This document shows, piece after piece, positions 27,182-36,263 of a stretch of 64,000 bases of DNA; position 1 is the first letter of the stretch, and the number at the start of each line of letters is the position of its first letter. Below the pieces are notes generated by a model. The model was not told where the DNA came from. It saw nothing but the letters and a program-made list of their open reading frames with translations, and ran no database searches. The stretch lies in NCBI RefSeq assembly GCF_030553055.1, contig NZ_CP130713.1:5766001-5830000 (forward strand), written 5' to 3'. The position numbers and the translations under genes were made by a program. This DNA is from Streptomyces sp. XD-27. Lineage in GTDB: Bacteria; Actinomycetota; Actinomycetes; Streptomycetales; Streptomycetaceae.

Positions 27182-28168
27182 TCACACGGGGGATGTCCCC
27201 CGCCGGTCCCTGACACGCCCCCTAAGGCGCGTCCGCGGCGGGTCATGGCGCCGCGGCGGGCGGCCCTTGGAGCGGCCGGTGACGATGAGGGCCACCGCGC
27301 CCACGATGACCGCGCCGCCGAGGTACACATTGGCGCCGACGGTCTCGTCCCCGAGGGTCACGCCCAGGATCACCGCGATCACCGGGTTGACGTAGGCGTA
27401 GGTCGCCACGGTGTCGTTGGGCAGGGTGCTGTTGGCGTACACGTACGCGGTGAACGCCACGATCGAGCCGGCGAACACCAGCCAGGCGAGCCCGGCGAGC
27501 GAGGCCCCCGAGATCTCCGCGACGTCCACCCGCGCCGGCTCGCCCCGTACGACTCCCAGGGCCAGCAGCATCACGCCTGCGGCGATCATCTGGGTCGAGG
27601 CCGCCACCATCGGGTGCGAGGGGAGCGGCGCGCTCCGGGCGTACACCGACCCGGCGGCCCACAGCGCGGAGGCGATGACCACCACGACGGCGGCCCCGAC
27701 GTCCACATCGCCGCCGGGGCCGCCGACCAGGATCGCGATCCCGGTCGTACCGAGCACCAGCGCCGCGACCAGGGTCGCCGGTATGCGCGTGCGGGTGACG
27801 AGGGCGTTGATCAGCACCATCCACACCGGCACGGTGGCGACGATCAACGCCGCCAGGCCCGAGTCGAGATGCTCCTCGCCCGCGCTGAGCAGGCCGTTCC
27901 CTCCGACGAGCATCAAGGCGCCGATGATGATCGCGGATCGGATGTGCGGCCAGGTCGGACGCCGCTCACCGCGGGCGTGGCGTGGTGCCACGAAGGCGAA
28001 CATCAGCGCACCCGCGACCAGGAAGCGGGTGCCCGCCATGAGGAACGGCGGGATGGTCTCGACGGCCACGCTGATGCCGAGATAGGTCGACCCCCAGACG
28101 ATCCAGACGGTCACCAGGGCCGTCCATGACAGGGCGTGATCTTTCCTTAAATGAGCCACTGTGGTCAC
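27182..28168 (-). CDS. EamA/DMT family transporter with a TTA codon
   Basis: A 328-residue drug/metabolite exporter with ten predicted helices in two EamA repeats (WTALVTVWIVWGSTYLGISV; AAVVVVIASALWAAGSVYARS). The family signature VWGSTYLGI is typical of YedA/RhaT-like exporters. GTG 28168 is preceded by AAGG at a fair distance; a TTG one codon earlier is also possible. The seventh codon is TTA, which is rare in Streptomyces and needs the bldA tRNA. It is divergent from an Lrp-type regulator, an arrangement usual for amino acid exporters. Confidence 0.85.
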   Translation of the reverse strand: MTTVAHLRKDHALSWTALVTVWIVWGSTYLGISVAVETIPPFLMAGTRFLVAGALMFAFVAPRHARGERRPTWPHIRSAIIIGALMLVGGNGLLSAGEEHLDSGLAALIVATVPVWMVLINALVTRTRIPATLVAALVLGTTGIAILVGGPGGDVDVGAAVVVVIASALWAAGSVYARSAPLPSHPMVAASTQMIAAGVMLLALGVVRGEPARVDVAEISGASLAGLAWLVFAGSIVAFTAYVYANSTLPNDTVATYAYVNPVIAVILGVTLGDETVGANVYLGGAVIVGAVALIVTGRSKGRPPRRHDPPRTRLRGRVRDRRGTSPV

Positions 28169-28176
28169 CAAGCCTT

Positions 28177-28191
28177 ATCTTTTTAAGAGAT
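28177..28191. promoter_or_regulatory. AT-rich palindrome between EamA and Lrp genes
   Basis: ATCTTTTTAAGAGAT is an imperfect 15-bp palindrome with ATCT/AGAT ends in the 108-bp divergent region. Its AT content contrasts with the surroundings, as expected of an Lrp/AsnC site. A likely -10 hexamer for the Lrp gene, TATATT, follows at 28210-28215. Confidence 0.45.
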
Positions 28192-28276
28192 GCAACCTGA
28201 TCGCTTCCGTATATTAGGTATGGGAGAGTTCGGCGACAAGCCATATGCGGGCCGTGTGATGGAGGAGCTGTCTTCG

Positions 28277-28774
28277 ATGAGCCGCCGACTGGACGACACC
28301 GACCGGGCCCTGCTCCGCGCGCTGAGTGCCGACGGGCGCAGGACCCTGCGGGCCTTGGCCAAGGATGTGGAGCTGTCGGAGCCGGCTGTACGCGAGCGGA
28401 TACAGCGCCTGGAGCGCGATGGAGTGATCACCGGCTACCAGGCGGCCGTGGCACCGGAGAGCGTCGACGCCGCCACGGCCGCGTTCATCGCCCTGAGGTT
28501 CGGCCCCGGCGAAGAGGCCCGCGCCACGGTGGACGAGGCCCTGCGGCGCGAGCCCTGCGTGCTGGAGGCGCATCAGGTCGCGGGGGACGACTGCTACTTG
28601 ATCAAGGTGCGAGTGGCCTCGACGGGTGAGCTGGCGGATGTCCTGGACCGTATCCGCGCCATCCCTCCGATCCAGGGCACGGGCACGACGATCGCGTTGC
28701 GCACGATCTTCGAGCGGCCTCTGCTGGCGGGCGGCGCCGCACACGGATCGGGGCCGGCGGCGCCCGGGAACTAA
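28277..28774 (+). CDS. Lrp/AsnC family transcriptional regulator
   Basis: A 165-residue Lrp-type regulator. The helix-turn-helix is LDDTDRALLRALSADGRRTL, then RALAKDVELSEPAVRERIQR; the RAM effector domain follows with VAGDDCYLIKVRVAS as the ligand-contact strand. ATG 28277 is chosen because GGAGGAG (28261-28267) stands 9 bases before it, while a longer frame to 28190 would start upstream of the likely promoter. It is divergent from the EamA exporter and probably switches it on in response to an amino acid. The GlxA-type gene begins 11 bp later. Confidence 0.9.
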   Translation: MSRRLDDTDRALLRALSADGRRTLRALAKDVELSEPAVRERIQRLERDGVITGYQAAVAPESVDAATAAFIALRFGPGEEARATVDEALRREPCVLEAHQVAGDDCYLIKVRVASTGELADVLDRIRAIPPIQGTGTTIALRTIFERPLLAGGAAHGSGPAAPGN

Positions 28775-28785
28775 GCTCTGGCCGC

Positions 28786-29733
28786 ATGCACGTAGTTGCC
28801 ATCCTGGCCCTTGAGGACGTGGCTGCCTTCGATCTGGCCATCCCCTGCCAGGTGTTCGCCATGACGTGGCGCCAGGATGCCACGCCTGCCTATGAGGTGA
28901 GGGTGTGCGCCGAGCGGACGGTCACCGCGACCGCCGGCAAGCAGCCGTCCTTCCGGGTCTCCTCACCGTACGGTCTGGACGCCGCCCGCGACGCCGACAC
29001 GGTGATCGTGCCGGGCATCGGCCCGGACCGGGCGCCTTCGCCGCGAGCCGTGCGGCTGATACGCGAGGTGGCCGACCGGGGCGGACGCGTGGCGTCCATC
29101 TGCACCGGGGCGTTCGTGCTCGCGGCGGCCGGGCTGCTCGACGGGCAACGGGCGACCACGCACTGGATGTTCGCCGACCGGTTGGCGGAGTCCTTCCCGG
29201 ACGTGGAGGTGGACCCCTCCGTCCTGTTCGTCGACAACGGCCGGATCCTGACCTCCGCGGGCGTCGCCGCGGGCCTTGATCTGTGCCTGCACATGGTGCG
29301 GCGCGACCTGGGGGCGGCCGCGGCGGCCCGTACCGCCCGCATGATCGTCATGGCGCCGCAGCGCGCGGGCGGCCAGGCGCAGTTCATCGACTACCGCGAC
29401 CCCGTCGGCGACACCGACGGCCTCGGCCCGACTCTGGAGTGGATGCACGACAACCTCGACACGCCGCTGACCATCGCCGACATCGCCCGCCGGGCCGCCA
29501 TGAGCCCCCGCAGCCTGTCGCGGCGGTTCCGGGCGCAGACGGGGACCACGCCGCTGCGCTGGCTGCTCAACCGGCGCCTGCAGCGGGCGCGAGAGCTGCT
29601 GGAGACGACCGACCTCACCATGGAGCGGATCGCCCAGGCGGCGGGGTTCGGATCGGTCGAGACGCTGCGGCACCACTTCGCCCGGCATGTCGGCACCACC
29701 CCGACGTCGTACCGCGCGACGTTCCGGGGCTGA
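28786..29733 (+). CDS. GlxA-type transcriptional regulator (DJ-1/PfpI plus AraC HTH)
   Basis: A 315-residue regulator with an N-terminal DJ-1/PfpI domain (VVAILALEDVAAFDLAIPCQ; ASICTGAFVLAAAGLLDG) and a C-terminal AraC domain (LTIADIARRAAMSPRSLSRRF and MERIAQAAGFGSVETLRHHF). It resembles the FtrA/GlxA branch. It is the second such regulator in the window, and like the first it is followed by a secreted DJ-1/PfpI protein gene, here after a 206-bp spacer. Its target is probably that gene. It lies 11 bp after the Lrp gene and may be co-transcribed with it. Confidence 0.88.
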   Translation: MHVVAILALEDVAAFDLAIPCQVFAMTWRQDATPAYEVRVCAERTVTATAGKQPSFRVSSPYGLDAARDADTVIVPGIGPDRAPSPRAVRLIREVADRGGRVASICTGAFVLAAAGLLDGQRATTHWMFADRLAESFPDVEVDPSVLFVDNGRILTSAGVAAGLDLCLHMVRRDLGAAAAARTARMIVMAPQRAGGQAQFIDYRDPVGDTDGLGPTLEWMHDNLDTPLTIADIARRAAMSPRSLSRRFRAQTGTTPLRWLLNRRLQRARELLETTDLTMERIAQAAGFGSVETLRHHFARHVGTTPTSYRATFRG

Positions 29734-29737
29734 GAGC

Positions 29738-29791
29738 GGCGGCACGCGCCCCGGACGCGGCTCGGGCGGCACGCGTCCCGGGCGCGGCTCG
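29738..29791. repeat. Two 27-bp direct repeats after the GlxA-type gene
   Basis: A unit beginning GGCGGCACGCG and ending CGCGGCTCG occurs at 29738-29764 and 29765-29791 with two changes, followed by a partial third. It lies just after the regulator stop codon and has no evident function. Confidence 0.6.
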
Positions 29792-29939
29792 GGCAGCACG
29801 GGGGAGAGCGCTCGCGCCGGCACCCGCCGAAGGTGGCCGTATCTTACGGATCATGGGCAGTCGTGCCACTGTCGGACGGCCTCCGGCGCCGACAGACTTG
29901 GCGACGCACCGATTCGCCCAGCACTTTCTGGAGCACTCC

Positions 29940-30635
29940 ATGCGCAGACGGAATCTTCTTCGCTCCGGCGTGGTCGCCACGACCGGCCTCGGACTCGGGG
30001 CGGTCACCGCAGGCCCGGCGTCGCCCTCCGGGAGGCGCCCCAGACCGCTGCGGGTGCACACGGTGCTCTACGACGGAGTGGAGGAGCAGGACTTCGCCGG
30101 TCCGGTGGAGGTCTTCGGCATCATCGATGACCGGATCAAACAGACCTTCGTCACCGCTGACGGCCCGGGGACGGTGATCACGCACTCCGGTATGGAGATC
30201 GTGATCCGTGCACCGTGGTCGCCCCGGACGGCCGACCTGATCATGGTGCCCGGGGGCGGCTACGGGGACGGGTCGGCGCTGAGTGAGCAGATCAGCCGCG
30301 GCACCCTGCCCAAGGCACTGGCCGCCGCGCGGCGGCCCGGGCTGACCCTGGCCGGAGTGTGCACCGGGACGATGCTGCTCTCCGCCGCCGGGATCACCGA
30401 CGGACGGCCCTGCACCACGCACCACATCGCCAAGAAGGACCTGGCGGCGGAGGGCGGCAAGGTGGTCGGCGGCCGGGTCGTCGACGACGGCGACCTGGTC
30501 ACCTGTGGGGGCGTCACCTCCGGGATCGACCTGGCCCTGTGGCTCGTCGAGCGCTCCTACGGCCCGGGGACCGCGGTGTTCGCCGAAGAGGTACTGGAGT
30601 ACGAACGCCGCGGCACCGTCTGGCAAGCCGCGTAG
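29940..30635 (+). CDS. Secreted DJ-1/PfpI family protein
   Basis: A 231-residue DJ-1/PfpI protein with a short twin-arginine-type signal (MRRRNLLRSGVVATTGLGLG). The mature domain has VHTVLYDGVEEQDFAGPVEV, LIMVPGGGYGDG and the nucleophile Cys in LAGVCTGTMLLSAAG. ATG 29940 follows TGGAG; an in-frame ATG at 29853 would hide the signal. It forms a second regulator/secreted DJ-1 pair with 28786-29733, parallel to 5046-6835. The enzymatic activity of these exported forms is unknown; isonitrile hydratase or amidase-like hydrolysis is possible. Confidence 0.75.
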   Translation: MRRRNLLRSGVVATTGLGLGAVTAGPASPSGRRPRPLRVHTVLYDGVEEQDFAGPVEVFGIIDDRIKQTFVTADGPGTVITHSGMEIVIRAPWSPRTADLIMVPGGGYGDGSALSEQISRGTLPKALAAARRPGLTLAGVCTGTMLLSAAGITDGRPCTTHHIAKKDLAAEGGKVVGGRVVDDGDLVTCGGVTSGIDLALWLVERSYGPGTAVFAEEVLEYERRGTVWQAA

Positions 30636-30679
30636 GCCACTCGGCCCCGGCGCGTCGGACGCGCCGCACCCGCCGGCAC

Positions 30680-30709
30680 CCGGAGCGCTCCGGCGCCGGA
30701 GCGCTCCGG
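30680..30709. repeat. 30-bp perfect palindrome
   Basis: CCGGAGCGCTCCGGC followed by its own complement, GCCGGAGCGCTCCGG, gives a perfect 30-bp palindrome made of two GGAGCGCTCC palindromes. It lies between the secreted DJ-1 gene and the HD-domain gene and may end the upstream transcript or serve as a protein site. Confidence 0.6.
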
Positions 30710-30800
30710 CCACACCCGCGCCGGCCCTTCACTCCGTGGTCCGCGCTCACCTGGCACGGCACACCGCCCCGTTACCGAACCCGCTCGGAAGGATGACCTG

Positions 30801-31475
30801 ATGGACCTCGCCCACGACCTTGCCCGCGACGGACTGCCGTTACCGCGTACCGAGGTGGCGCTGGCCGCACTGCGTTTCGCGGAGAGCATCGAGCACACCG
30901 CCATCTTCCACCACAGCGTGCGCACCTACTTCTACGGTCGCCTGCTCGGTGAGCGACGGGGCCTGCAGCCCGGCCGCGACTACGACGACCAACTGCTGTT
31001 CCTGGGCTGCGTACTGCACGATGTCGGGCTCAGCGCCCAGGGCGACGGTGACCAGCGCTTCGAGGTCGACGGCGCCGACCTGGCCGCCGAGTTCCTCACC
31101 AAGCAGGGAGTTCCGGCGGGCGAGGTGGAGGTCGTCTGGGACGCCATCGCCCTGCACACCAGCGACGGCATCGCCATCCGCAAGCGCCCCGAGATCGCCC
31201 TGGTGTCCGCCGGTACCAAATTCGACATCATCGGCGGACCGGACCCCCTCCCGGCCGCGTACGTCGACCGCGTCCACGCCGCGCTGCCCCGCCTGCACGC
31301 CTCCCCGGTGCTGCGGGACGCGATCGTCGCCCAGACGCTCGACAAGCCGGGCAAGGCCCCTCTGTTCAGTGTGCCCGGCGACCTCCACCGCGCTCGGACC
31401 GGCTCCCCATGGCCGACCTGGGAGCAGCTGACCGTGGCCGCCGACTGGGACGGCTACGACGGCTACGCGTCCTAG
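30801..31475 (+). CDS. HD-domain protein, cyanamide hydratase-like
   Basis: A 224-residue metal-dependent HD-domain protein. The ligands are seen as FHHSVRTY (His38 region), VLHDVGLS (His73-Asp74), and IALHTSDGIA further on. The pattern HS.R.Y, LHDVGL and RFEVDGAD followed by LHTS is that of the cyanamide hydratase/HD family, which in fungi hydrates cyanamide to urea. The bacterial role is uncertain. ATG 30801 follows GGAAGG. Its stop is one base from the stop of the convergent PucR gene. Confidence 0.8.
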   Translation: MDLAHDLARDGLPLPRTEVALAALRFAESIEHTAIFHHSVRTYFYGRLLGERRGLQPGRDYDDQLLFLGCVLHDVGLSAQGDGDQRFEVDGADLAAEFLTKQGVPAGEVEVVWDAIALHTSDGIAIRKRPEIALVSAGTKFDIIGGPDPLPAAYVDRVHAALPRLHASPVLRDAIVAQTLDKPGKAPLFSVPGDLHRARTGSPWPTWEQLTVAADWDGYDGYAS

Positions 31476-31476
31476 A

Positions 31477-32928
31477 TCACGACGGCAGCCGGGCCGCCTT
31501 CAGCGCCATGTGCAGCAGCAGCCGGTCCTCGCCCGCGTCGAGGTCGAGCCCGGTCAGCTGCTCCACTCGTGACAGCCGGTAGTACAGCGTCTGCCGGTGG
31601 ATGCCGAGCGTCTGCGCCGCGCGGCCCGCCTGCCCGGCGCAGTCCAGGAACACCTCGGCGGTGCGCGCCAGTTCGGCGTGCGCACGCTCCAGCAGTGGCC
31701 GGGCGGCCGGGTCCGCGCCGGTGCCAGGCAACCCGGTCAGCAGGCGGTACGGCCCCACCTCCGACCACGCCGCCACCGGGCCCAGCCGGGGCTCCGCGCG
31801 CGCCGCGCGGGCGGCGGCCCGTGCCTCCCGCCAGGCGGTGGGCAGCTCCTCCAGCCCGCGTCGCGGATCGCTGACGCCCGCCGCGGCGCCCCGTCCGGCC
31901 ACCGCCTCGGCGGGGCCTGCGGCCCCGGTCCGCGCATCGGCGGCCCTGGCGGCGCCGGCCGCCCCCGCCGTCCCGGCTCTCGCGCCTCCCGCCGTTCCGG
32001 CCCCGGCCCGTGTGGCCCCCGCCGTTCCTGCCGTTCCGGCCCCGGCCGCCGCACCGCCGTGCCCCGCCGCGCCGCTCCCCGCCGCACCTGGCGACCTCAG
32101 CAGCTGCTCGCCCGCCGTGCGTGCCGGGTCCAGTGCCCCGGTCGTCCGGAGCCGCACCAGCGCGGCCAGGTCGCCGCGCCCGGTGGTCTCCTCCCGGCCG
32201 CCGCCCGCCCCCGCGTGCCCTGCCCCGGCGTGACCCGCCCCCGCGTGGCCCGCCGAGGCGGCGTACGGGATCGTGCACACCGCCGCCACCCCCGGCACGT
32301 TCGGCGCGGGGGAGCTCTCGCCGTCGTCCGGGCTCCACGGGGTCACCGCCACCACCGCCAGCGGGCCGTCCGCCACCTGGCGCAGTGCCTCCCGCAGGTC
32401 GGCGCTCGCCGCCTCGCGGCCGGTCGGGGGCCCCACCAGCAGGGCGCGCAGGAGTTCGCCGAGCTCCACGTCCGCCCGCGCCTCCGCGGCCAGCAGCTTG
32501 CCGATCCGGGCCGCCGTCTCCATCGCGTGCGCGAGCCGCGGGTCCGGCGGGACTCCGGGGCCGCCCAGCTCCAGGTCCGACAGGTGGCCGTCGTCCAGCA
32601 GCCACACGTAGCCGCGCACGATGCCCCGGTGCAGCGCGGGCAGGCAGAGCCGGCCCATGAAGACGCCCGCCGCCGGGTCCGGCGGGATCCGCAGCGGCGC
32701 CTGGGCCCGTGCGATGCCGAAGCCCTCGAACCAGGCCCGCACCGCCGCCGTCGAGCGCCGCTGGAGGATCGACCGGGTACGCACCGGGTCCAGCGCGAGC
32801 TCGCCGACGTCGCCCTCGCTGTCGTGCGCGCCGAACGCGATCAGCGCGAAGTCGCGGTCCTCCAGCGTCGCGGGCGCGCCGAGCGTGGCCGAGACCTCGT
32901 CCACCAGCTGCTGATAGTCGCCGCGCAT
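31477..32928 (-). CDS. PucR-type regulator of proline catabolism
   Basis: A 483-residue PucR-family activator. The N-terminal part ([20 protein letters not shown]) is a GAF-like sensor, and the C-terminus carries the PucR helix-turn-helix [20 protein letters not shown], then [19 protein letters not shown]. Between them lies about 150 residues very rich in Ala, Gly, Arg and Thr, including three GHAGA repeats. It is divergent from the proline dehydrogenase gene and almost certainly controls it in response to proline, as described for the orthologous position in S. coelicolor. The start at 32928 (MRGDYQQ) is preferred over frames reaching 33030. Confidence 0.85.
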   Translation of the reverse strand: MRGDYQQLVDEVSATLGAPATLEDRDFALIAFGAHDSEGDVGELALDPVRTRSILQRRSTAAVRAWFEGFGIARAQAPLRIPPDPAAGVFMGRLCLPALHRGIVRGYVWLLDDGHLSDLELGGPGVPPDPRLAHAMETAARIGKLLAAEARADVELGELLRALLVGPPTGREAASADLREALRQVADGPLAVVAVTPWSPDDGESSPAPNVPGVAAVCTIPYAASAGHAGAGHAGAGHAGAGGGREETTGRGDLAALVRLRTTGALDPARTAGEQLLRSPGAAGSGAAGHGGAAAGAGTAGTAGATRAGAGTAGGARAGTAGAAGAARAADARTGAAGPAEAVAGRGAAAGVSDPRRGLEELPTAWREARAAARAARAEPRLGPVAAWSEVGPYRLLTGLPGTGADPAARPLLERAHAELARTAEVFLDCAGQAGRAAQTLGIHRQTLYYRLSRVEQLTGLDLDAGEDRLLLHMALKAARLPS

Positions 32929-33151
32929 CGGCCGCGCCGCCCCCTTCCTCACACTCCCGGGCCGGGGTGTCGCCCGAACGGACAGAACCCCCACAGCCAT
33001 TGTCATACATCTGTATGAGATCTCGGCCACGAACGCGTGACACCTGTCGATGGCCCGGCCCCGGAGAGATCCTTAGGTTTCACGGTGGCTCGATTTGTTC
33101 GCGCGGCCCGTCGCCGCGGTCACCCGAAGAACACCACAACGGAGGTGCCCC

Positions 33152-34078
33152 GTGCTGGGTCCCGTGCTGCTCGCCGCATCGCGCAGCGACGCCATCCGCC
33201 GTATCGTCTCGGCCACGCCGGTCACCCGCCCAGTGGTGGACCGCTTCGTGGCAGGCGAGCGGCTGGCCGAGTCCATGACGGCCGTGCGCGCGCTGACCGG
33301 CCGCGGCATGGAGGTCACCCTGGACCACCTCGGTGAGGACATCACCGACCCGGTCGAGGCGCTGCGCAACCGCGACGCGTACCTCGCGCTGACCGAGGCG
33401 CTCAAGGGCGAGGGCCTGGGCGAGCGCGCCGAGATGTCGGTGAAGCTGTCCGCCTTCGGGCAGGCGCTGCCCGGCGGCCACGACCTGGCGCTGGCCAACG
33501 TCACCCCGGTCGTGGAGGCCGCCGCGGAGGTCGGCACCACCGTCACCCTCGACATGGAGGACCACACCACGGTCGACTCCACGCTGGCGATCCTGGCCGA
33601 GCTGCGCAAGCGCTTCCCGCAGACCGGCGCCGTCGTCCAGTCCTACCTGTTCCGCACCGAGGACGACTGCCACGCGCTGGCCGGGGAAGGCTCCCGGGTG
33701 CGCCTGGTGAAGGGCGCGTACAAGGAGCCCGCGAGCGTCGCGTTCCAGGACAAGCGCGAGGTGGACCGGGCGTACGTGCGCTGCCTGAAGATCCTGATGG
33801 CGGGCGAGGGCTACCCGATGATCGGGTCGCACGACCCCCGGCTGATCGCCATCACGCAGGAACTGGCCCGCTCCTACGGGCGCAAGCTGGACGAGTACGA
33901 GTTCCAGATGCTGTACGGCATCCGCGAGGCCGAGCAGGAGCGGCTCGTAGCGGAAGGTCACCGTATGAGGGTTTACGTCCCGTATGGCACAGACTGGTAT
34001 GGGTACTTCATGCGGCGGCTCGCGGAGCGCCCCGCCAACCTCACGTTCTTCCTGCGGTCGCTGGTCAGCCGCGGCTGA
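33152..34078 (+). CDS. Proline dehydrogenase
   Basis: A 308-residue flavoenzyme of the monofunctional PutA-type proline dehydrogenase family. It oxidises proline to pyrroline-5-carboxylate. Conserved elements are VTLDMEDHTTVDST (FAD-side barrel), VRLVKGAYKEP (active-site Lys strand), GSHDPRLI, and the C-terminal YGTDWYGYFMRRLAERPAN with the substrate Arg residues. GTG 33152 (VLGPVLLAASRS) has GGAGGTG at 33141-33147. It is the first gene of the proline unit, followed 113 bp later by P5C dehydrogenase, and is divergent from PucR. Confidence 0.95.
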   Translation: MLGPVLLAASRSDAIRRIVSATPVTRPVVDRFVAGERLAESMTAVRALTGRGMEVTLDHLGEDITDPVEALRNRDAYLALTEALKGEGLGERAEMSVKLSAFGQALPGGHDLALANVTPVVEAAAEVGTTVTLDMEDHTTVDSTLAILAELRKRFPQTGAVVQSYLFRTEDDCHALAGEGSRVRLVKGAYKEPASVAFQDKREVDRAYVRCLKILMAGEGYPMIGSHDPRLIAITQELARSYGRKLDEYEFQMLYGIREAEQERLVAEGHRMRVYVPYGTDWYGYFMRRLAERPANLTFFLRSLVSRG

Positions 34079-34108
34079 CCCGCTGACCCGCGGCTGACCC
34101 GCTGACCC
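34071..34108. repeat. Two exact 19-bp repeats at the end of the proline dehydrogenase gene
   Basis: GCGGCTGACCCGCTGACCC occurs at 34071-34089 and 34090-34108. The first copy covers the stop codon. They stand in the 113-bp gap before the P5C dehydrogenase gene. Confidence 0.6.
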
Positions 34109-34191
34109 GCGGCCGGCCGGCCGCCGATCCGCCGCCCCAGAACCTCCGTACGCCCCGTACGACCCGACGATCGAAGGAGACAACGGCCACC

Positions 34192-35823
34192 ATGGACGCT
34201 GTGACCCAGGTCCCCGTGCCGGCGAACGAGCCGGTGCACACCTACGCCCCCGGCAGCCCCGAGCGGCAGCGGCTCGAGGCCAAGCTCAAGGAGCTGGCCG
34301 ACAACCCGATCGAGCTGCCGATGACCATCGGCGGCGTGCAGCGGATGGGCGGCGGCGAGCGCTTCGACGTGGTGCAGCCGCACAACCACTCCGCCGTTCT
34401 CGGCACGTACGCCAACGCCACCCAGGCGGACGCGCAGGACGCCATCGACGCCGCCCTGGCCGCCGCCCCGGCCTGGCGCGCGCTGAGCTTCGACGACCGC
34501 GCCGCGATCATCCTCAAGGCCGCGGACCTGCTGGCGGGCCCGTGGCGCGAGACGCTGGCCGCCTCCACCATGCTCGGCCAGTCCAAGACCGCCCAGCAGG
34601 CGGAGATCGACACGCCCTGCGAGCTGGTCGACTTCTGGCGCTTCAACGTCCACTTCGCCCGCCAGATCCTGGCCGAGCAGCCCATGGTCAACTCCCCGGG
34701 CGTATGGAACCGCAGCGACCACCGGCCGCTGGAGGGCTTCGTCTACGCGATCACGCCCTTCAACTTCACCGCCATCGCGGGCAACCTGCCGACCGCGCCC
34801 GCCCTGATGGGCAACGTGGTGGTCTGGAAGCCGTCCCCGACCCAGACGCACGCCGCCGTGCTGCTGATGCGGCTGCTGGAGGAGGCCGGTCTGCCCAAGG
34901 GCGTCATCAACCTGGTGACGGGCGACGGCAAGGACGTCTCCGAGGTGGCGCTGAACCACCCCGACCTCGCCGGCATCCACTTCACCGGCTCGACCCGGAC
35001 CTTCCAGTACCTGTGGAAGACGGTCGGCACCAACATCGAGAAGTACAAGACGTACCCGCGGCTGGTCGGCGAGACCGGCGGCAAGGACTTCATCGTCGCC
35101 CACCCGTCCGCCGACCCGGCGGTGCTCAAGACGGCGATGACCCGCGGCGCCTTCGAGTTCCAGGGCCAGAAGTGCTCCGCCGCCTCCCGCGCCTACGTCC
35201 CGCGCTCCATCTGGGAGGGCGGCTTCAAGGAGGAGTTCGCCGCCGAGGTCGACTCGCTCACCATGGGTGACGTCACCGACCTGTCGAACTTCATGTCCGC
35301 GGTCATCGACGAGCGCTCGTTCGCCAAGAACAAGGCCGCCATCGACCGGGCGAAGGCCGACCCGACCATCGAGGTCGTCGCCGGCGGCACCTACGACGAC
35401 AGCGAGGGCTACTTCGTCCGCCCGACGGTCCTGGTCTCCACCGACCCGGAGAACGAGATCTTCAAGGACGAGTACTTCGGCCCGATCCTCGGCGTCCACG
35501 TCTACGAGGACGACCAGTACGACGCGATGCTGGAGCAGATGGAGTCCGCCTCCGCCTACGGCCTCACCGGCTGCGTCATCGCGCGGGACCGCGCCGCCGC
35601 CGCGGCCACCTGCGAGGCGCTGCGCTTCGCCGCGGGCAACTTCTACATCAACGACAAGCCCACCGGCGCCGTCGTCGGCCAGCAGCCCTTCGGTGGCGGC
35701 CGCGCCTCCGGCACCAACGACAAGGCGGGCGCCAAGCAGAACCTGATGCGCTGGACCTCCACGCGCTCCATCAAGGAGACGCTGGTCCCGCCGACCGACT
35801 ACCGCTACCCCCACATGGGCTAA
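34192..35823 (+). CDS. pruA: L-glutamate gamma-semialdehyde (P5C) dehydrogenase
   Basis: A 543-residue aldehyde dehydrogenase that oxidises glutamate semialdehyde to glutamate, completing proline use. The catalytic Cys is in FEFQGQKCSAASRAY, the general-base Glu in LVGETGGKDF, and the NAD-site motif is FTGSTRTFQYLWK. The family-specific N-terminus (IELPMTIGGVQRMGG) and C-terminal PTGAVVGQQPFGGGRASGTN are present. Length is normal. GAAGGAG precedes the ATG. It is coupled to the proline dehydrogenase upstream. Confidence 0.96.
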   Translation: MDAVTQVPVPANEPVHTYAPGSPERQRLEAKLKELADNPIELPMTIGGVQRMGGGERFDVVQPHNHSAVLGTYANATQADAQDAIDAALAAAPAWRALSFDDRAAIILKAADLLAGPWRETLAASTMLGQSKTAQQAEIDTPCELVDFWRFNVHFARQILAEQPMVNSPGVWNRSDHRPLEGFVYAITPFNFTAIAGNLPTAPALMGNVVVWKPSPTQTHAAVLLMRLLEEAGLPKGVINLVTGDGKDVSEVALNHPDLAGIHFTGSTRTFQYLWKTVGTNIEKYKTYPRLVGETGGKDFIVAHPSADPAVLKTAMTRGAFEFQGQKCSAASRAYVPRSIWEGGFKEEFAAEVDSLTMGDVTDLSNFMSAVIDERSFAKNKAAIDRAKADPTIEVVAGGTYDDSEGYFVRPTVLVSTDPENEIFKDEYFGPILGVHVYEDDQYDAMLEQMESASAYGLTGCVIARDRAAAAATCEALRFAAGNFYINDKPTGAVVGQQPFGGGRASGTNDKAGAKQNLMRWTSTRSIKETLVPPTDYRYPHMG

Positions 35824-35931
35824 CGGTCTTCCGTCCCACCCATGACCACCGCCCCCGGGCCGGCCGCCGCGCCGCCCGGGGGCGGTCGCCATGTCGGCGC
35901 TCGCACCGGCAGCCGTCTCAGATAGTAGGAA

Positions 35932-35943
35932 GTCCGAGTAACT
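35932..35943 (+). promoter_or_regulatory. Shared motif GTCC(G/T)AGTAACT, first copy
   Basis: GTCCGAGTAACT here matches GTCCTAGTAACT at 39158-39169 upstream of ilvE, with one difference. It lies 170 bp before the small protein gene at 36116, within the 292-bp spacer after P5C dehydrogenase that otherwise holds no gene. Its binding factor is unknown. Confidence 0.35.
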
Positions 35944-36115
35944 GTGCAGACAGCTCGGCCCGGCTGCCTTACGTTGGTGGAAGCCGAACGTCTCGCTCCA
36001 TCCAGCGTTGGCGGCCGCGGCCCGGTGCCCGCGCAGGCGACCCCTGTCGCACCCCGGCCCCCGCCCTTTCCGGCGTCCACCTTCTCGGGTTCCACCGTAA
36101 GAGGAGACGTGACCC

Positions 36116-36253
36116 ATGGCCGAGACCGCTGTCCGCAAGCCCCGCACGACCGCCCGTCGCCGCGCCACCGACGACACCGACCGCAGGAACGCCGCCGCGG
36201 CGCTCCAGCGCGCGCTCGACCGCCGCGACAACGGTGGTGCCACCGGCCACTGA
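36116..36253 (+). CDS. Small basic hypothetical protein
   Basis: A 45-residue Arg- and Ala-rich protein (MAETAVRKPRTTARRRATDD...). It has a strong ribosome-binding site GAGGAGAC at 36101-36108 and codon use like its neighbours, so it is very likely expressed. The middle RRNAAAALQRALDRRDNG could form one amphipathic helix. I do not recognise a family with known function. It is monocistronic, ending 10 bp before the stop of the convergent phosphatase gene. Confidence 0.65.
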   Translation: MAETAVRKPRTTARRRATDDTDRRNAAAALQRALDRRDNGGATGH

Positions 36254-36263
36254 CCGCCGACGG

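Noticed and set aside
23500..31500. A biosynthetic gene cluster or prophage in the accessory block
   Set aside because: The block holds regulators, transporters and single enzymes without synthases, integrase, recombinase or phage structural genes.
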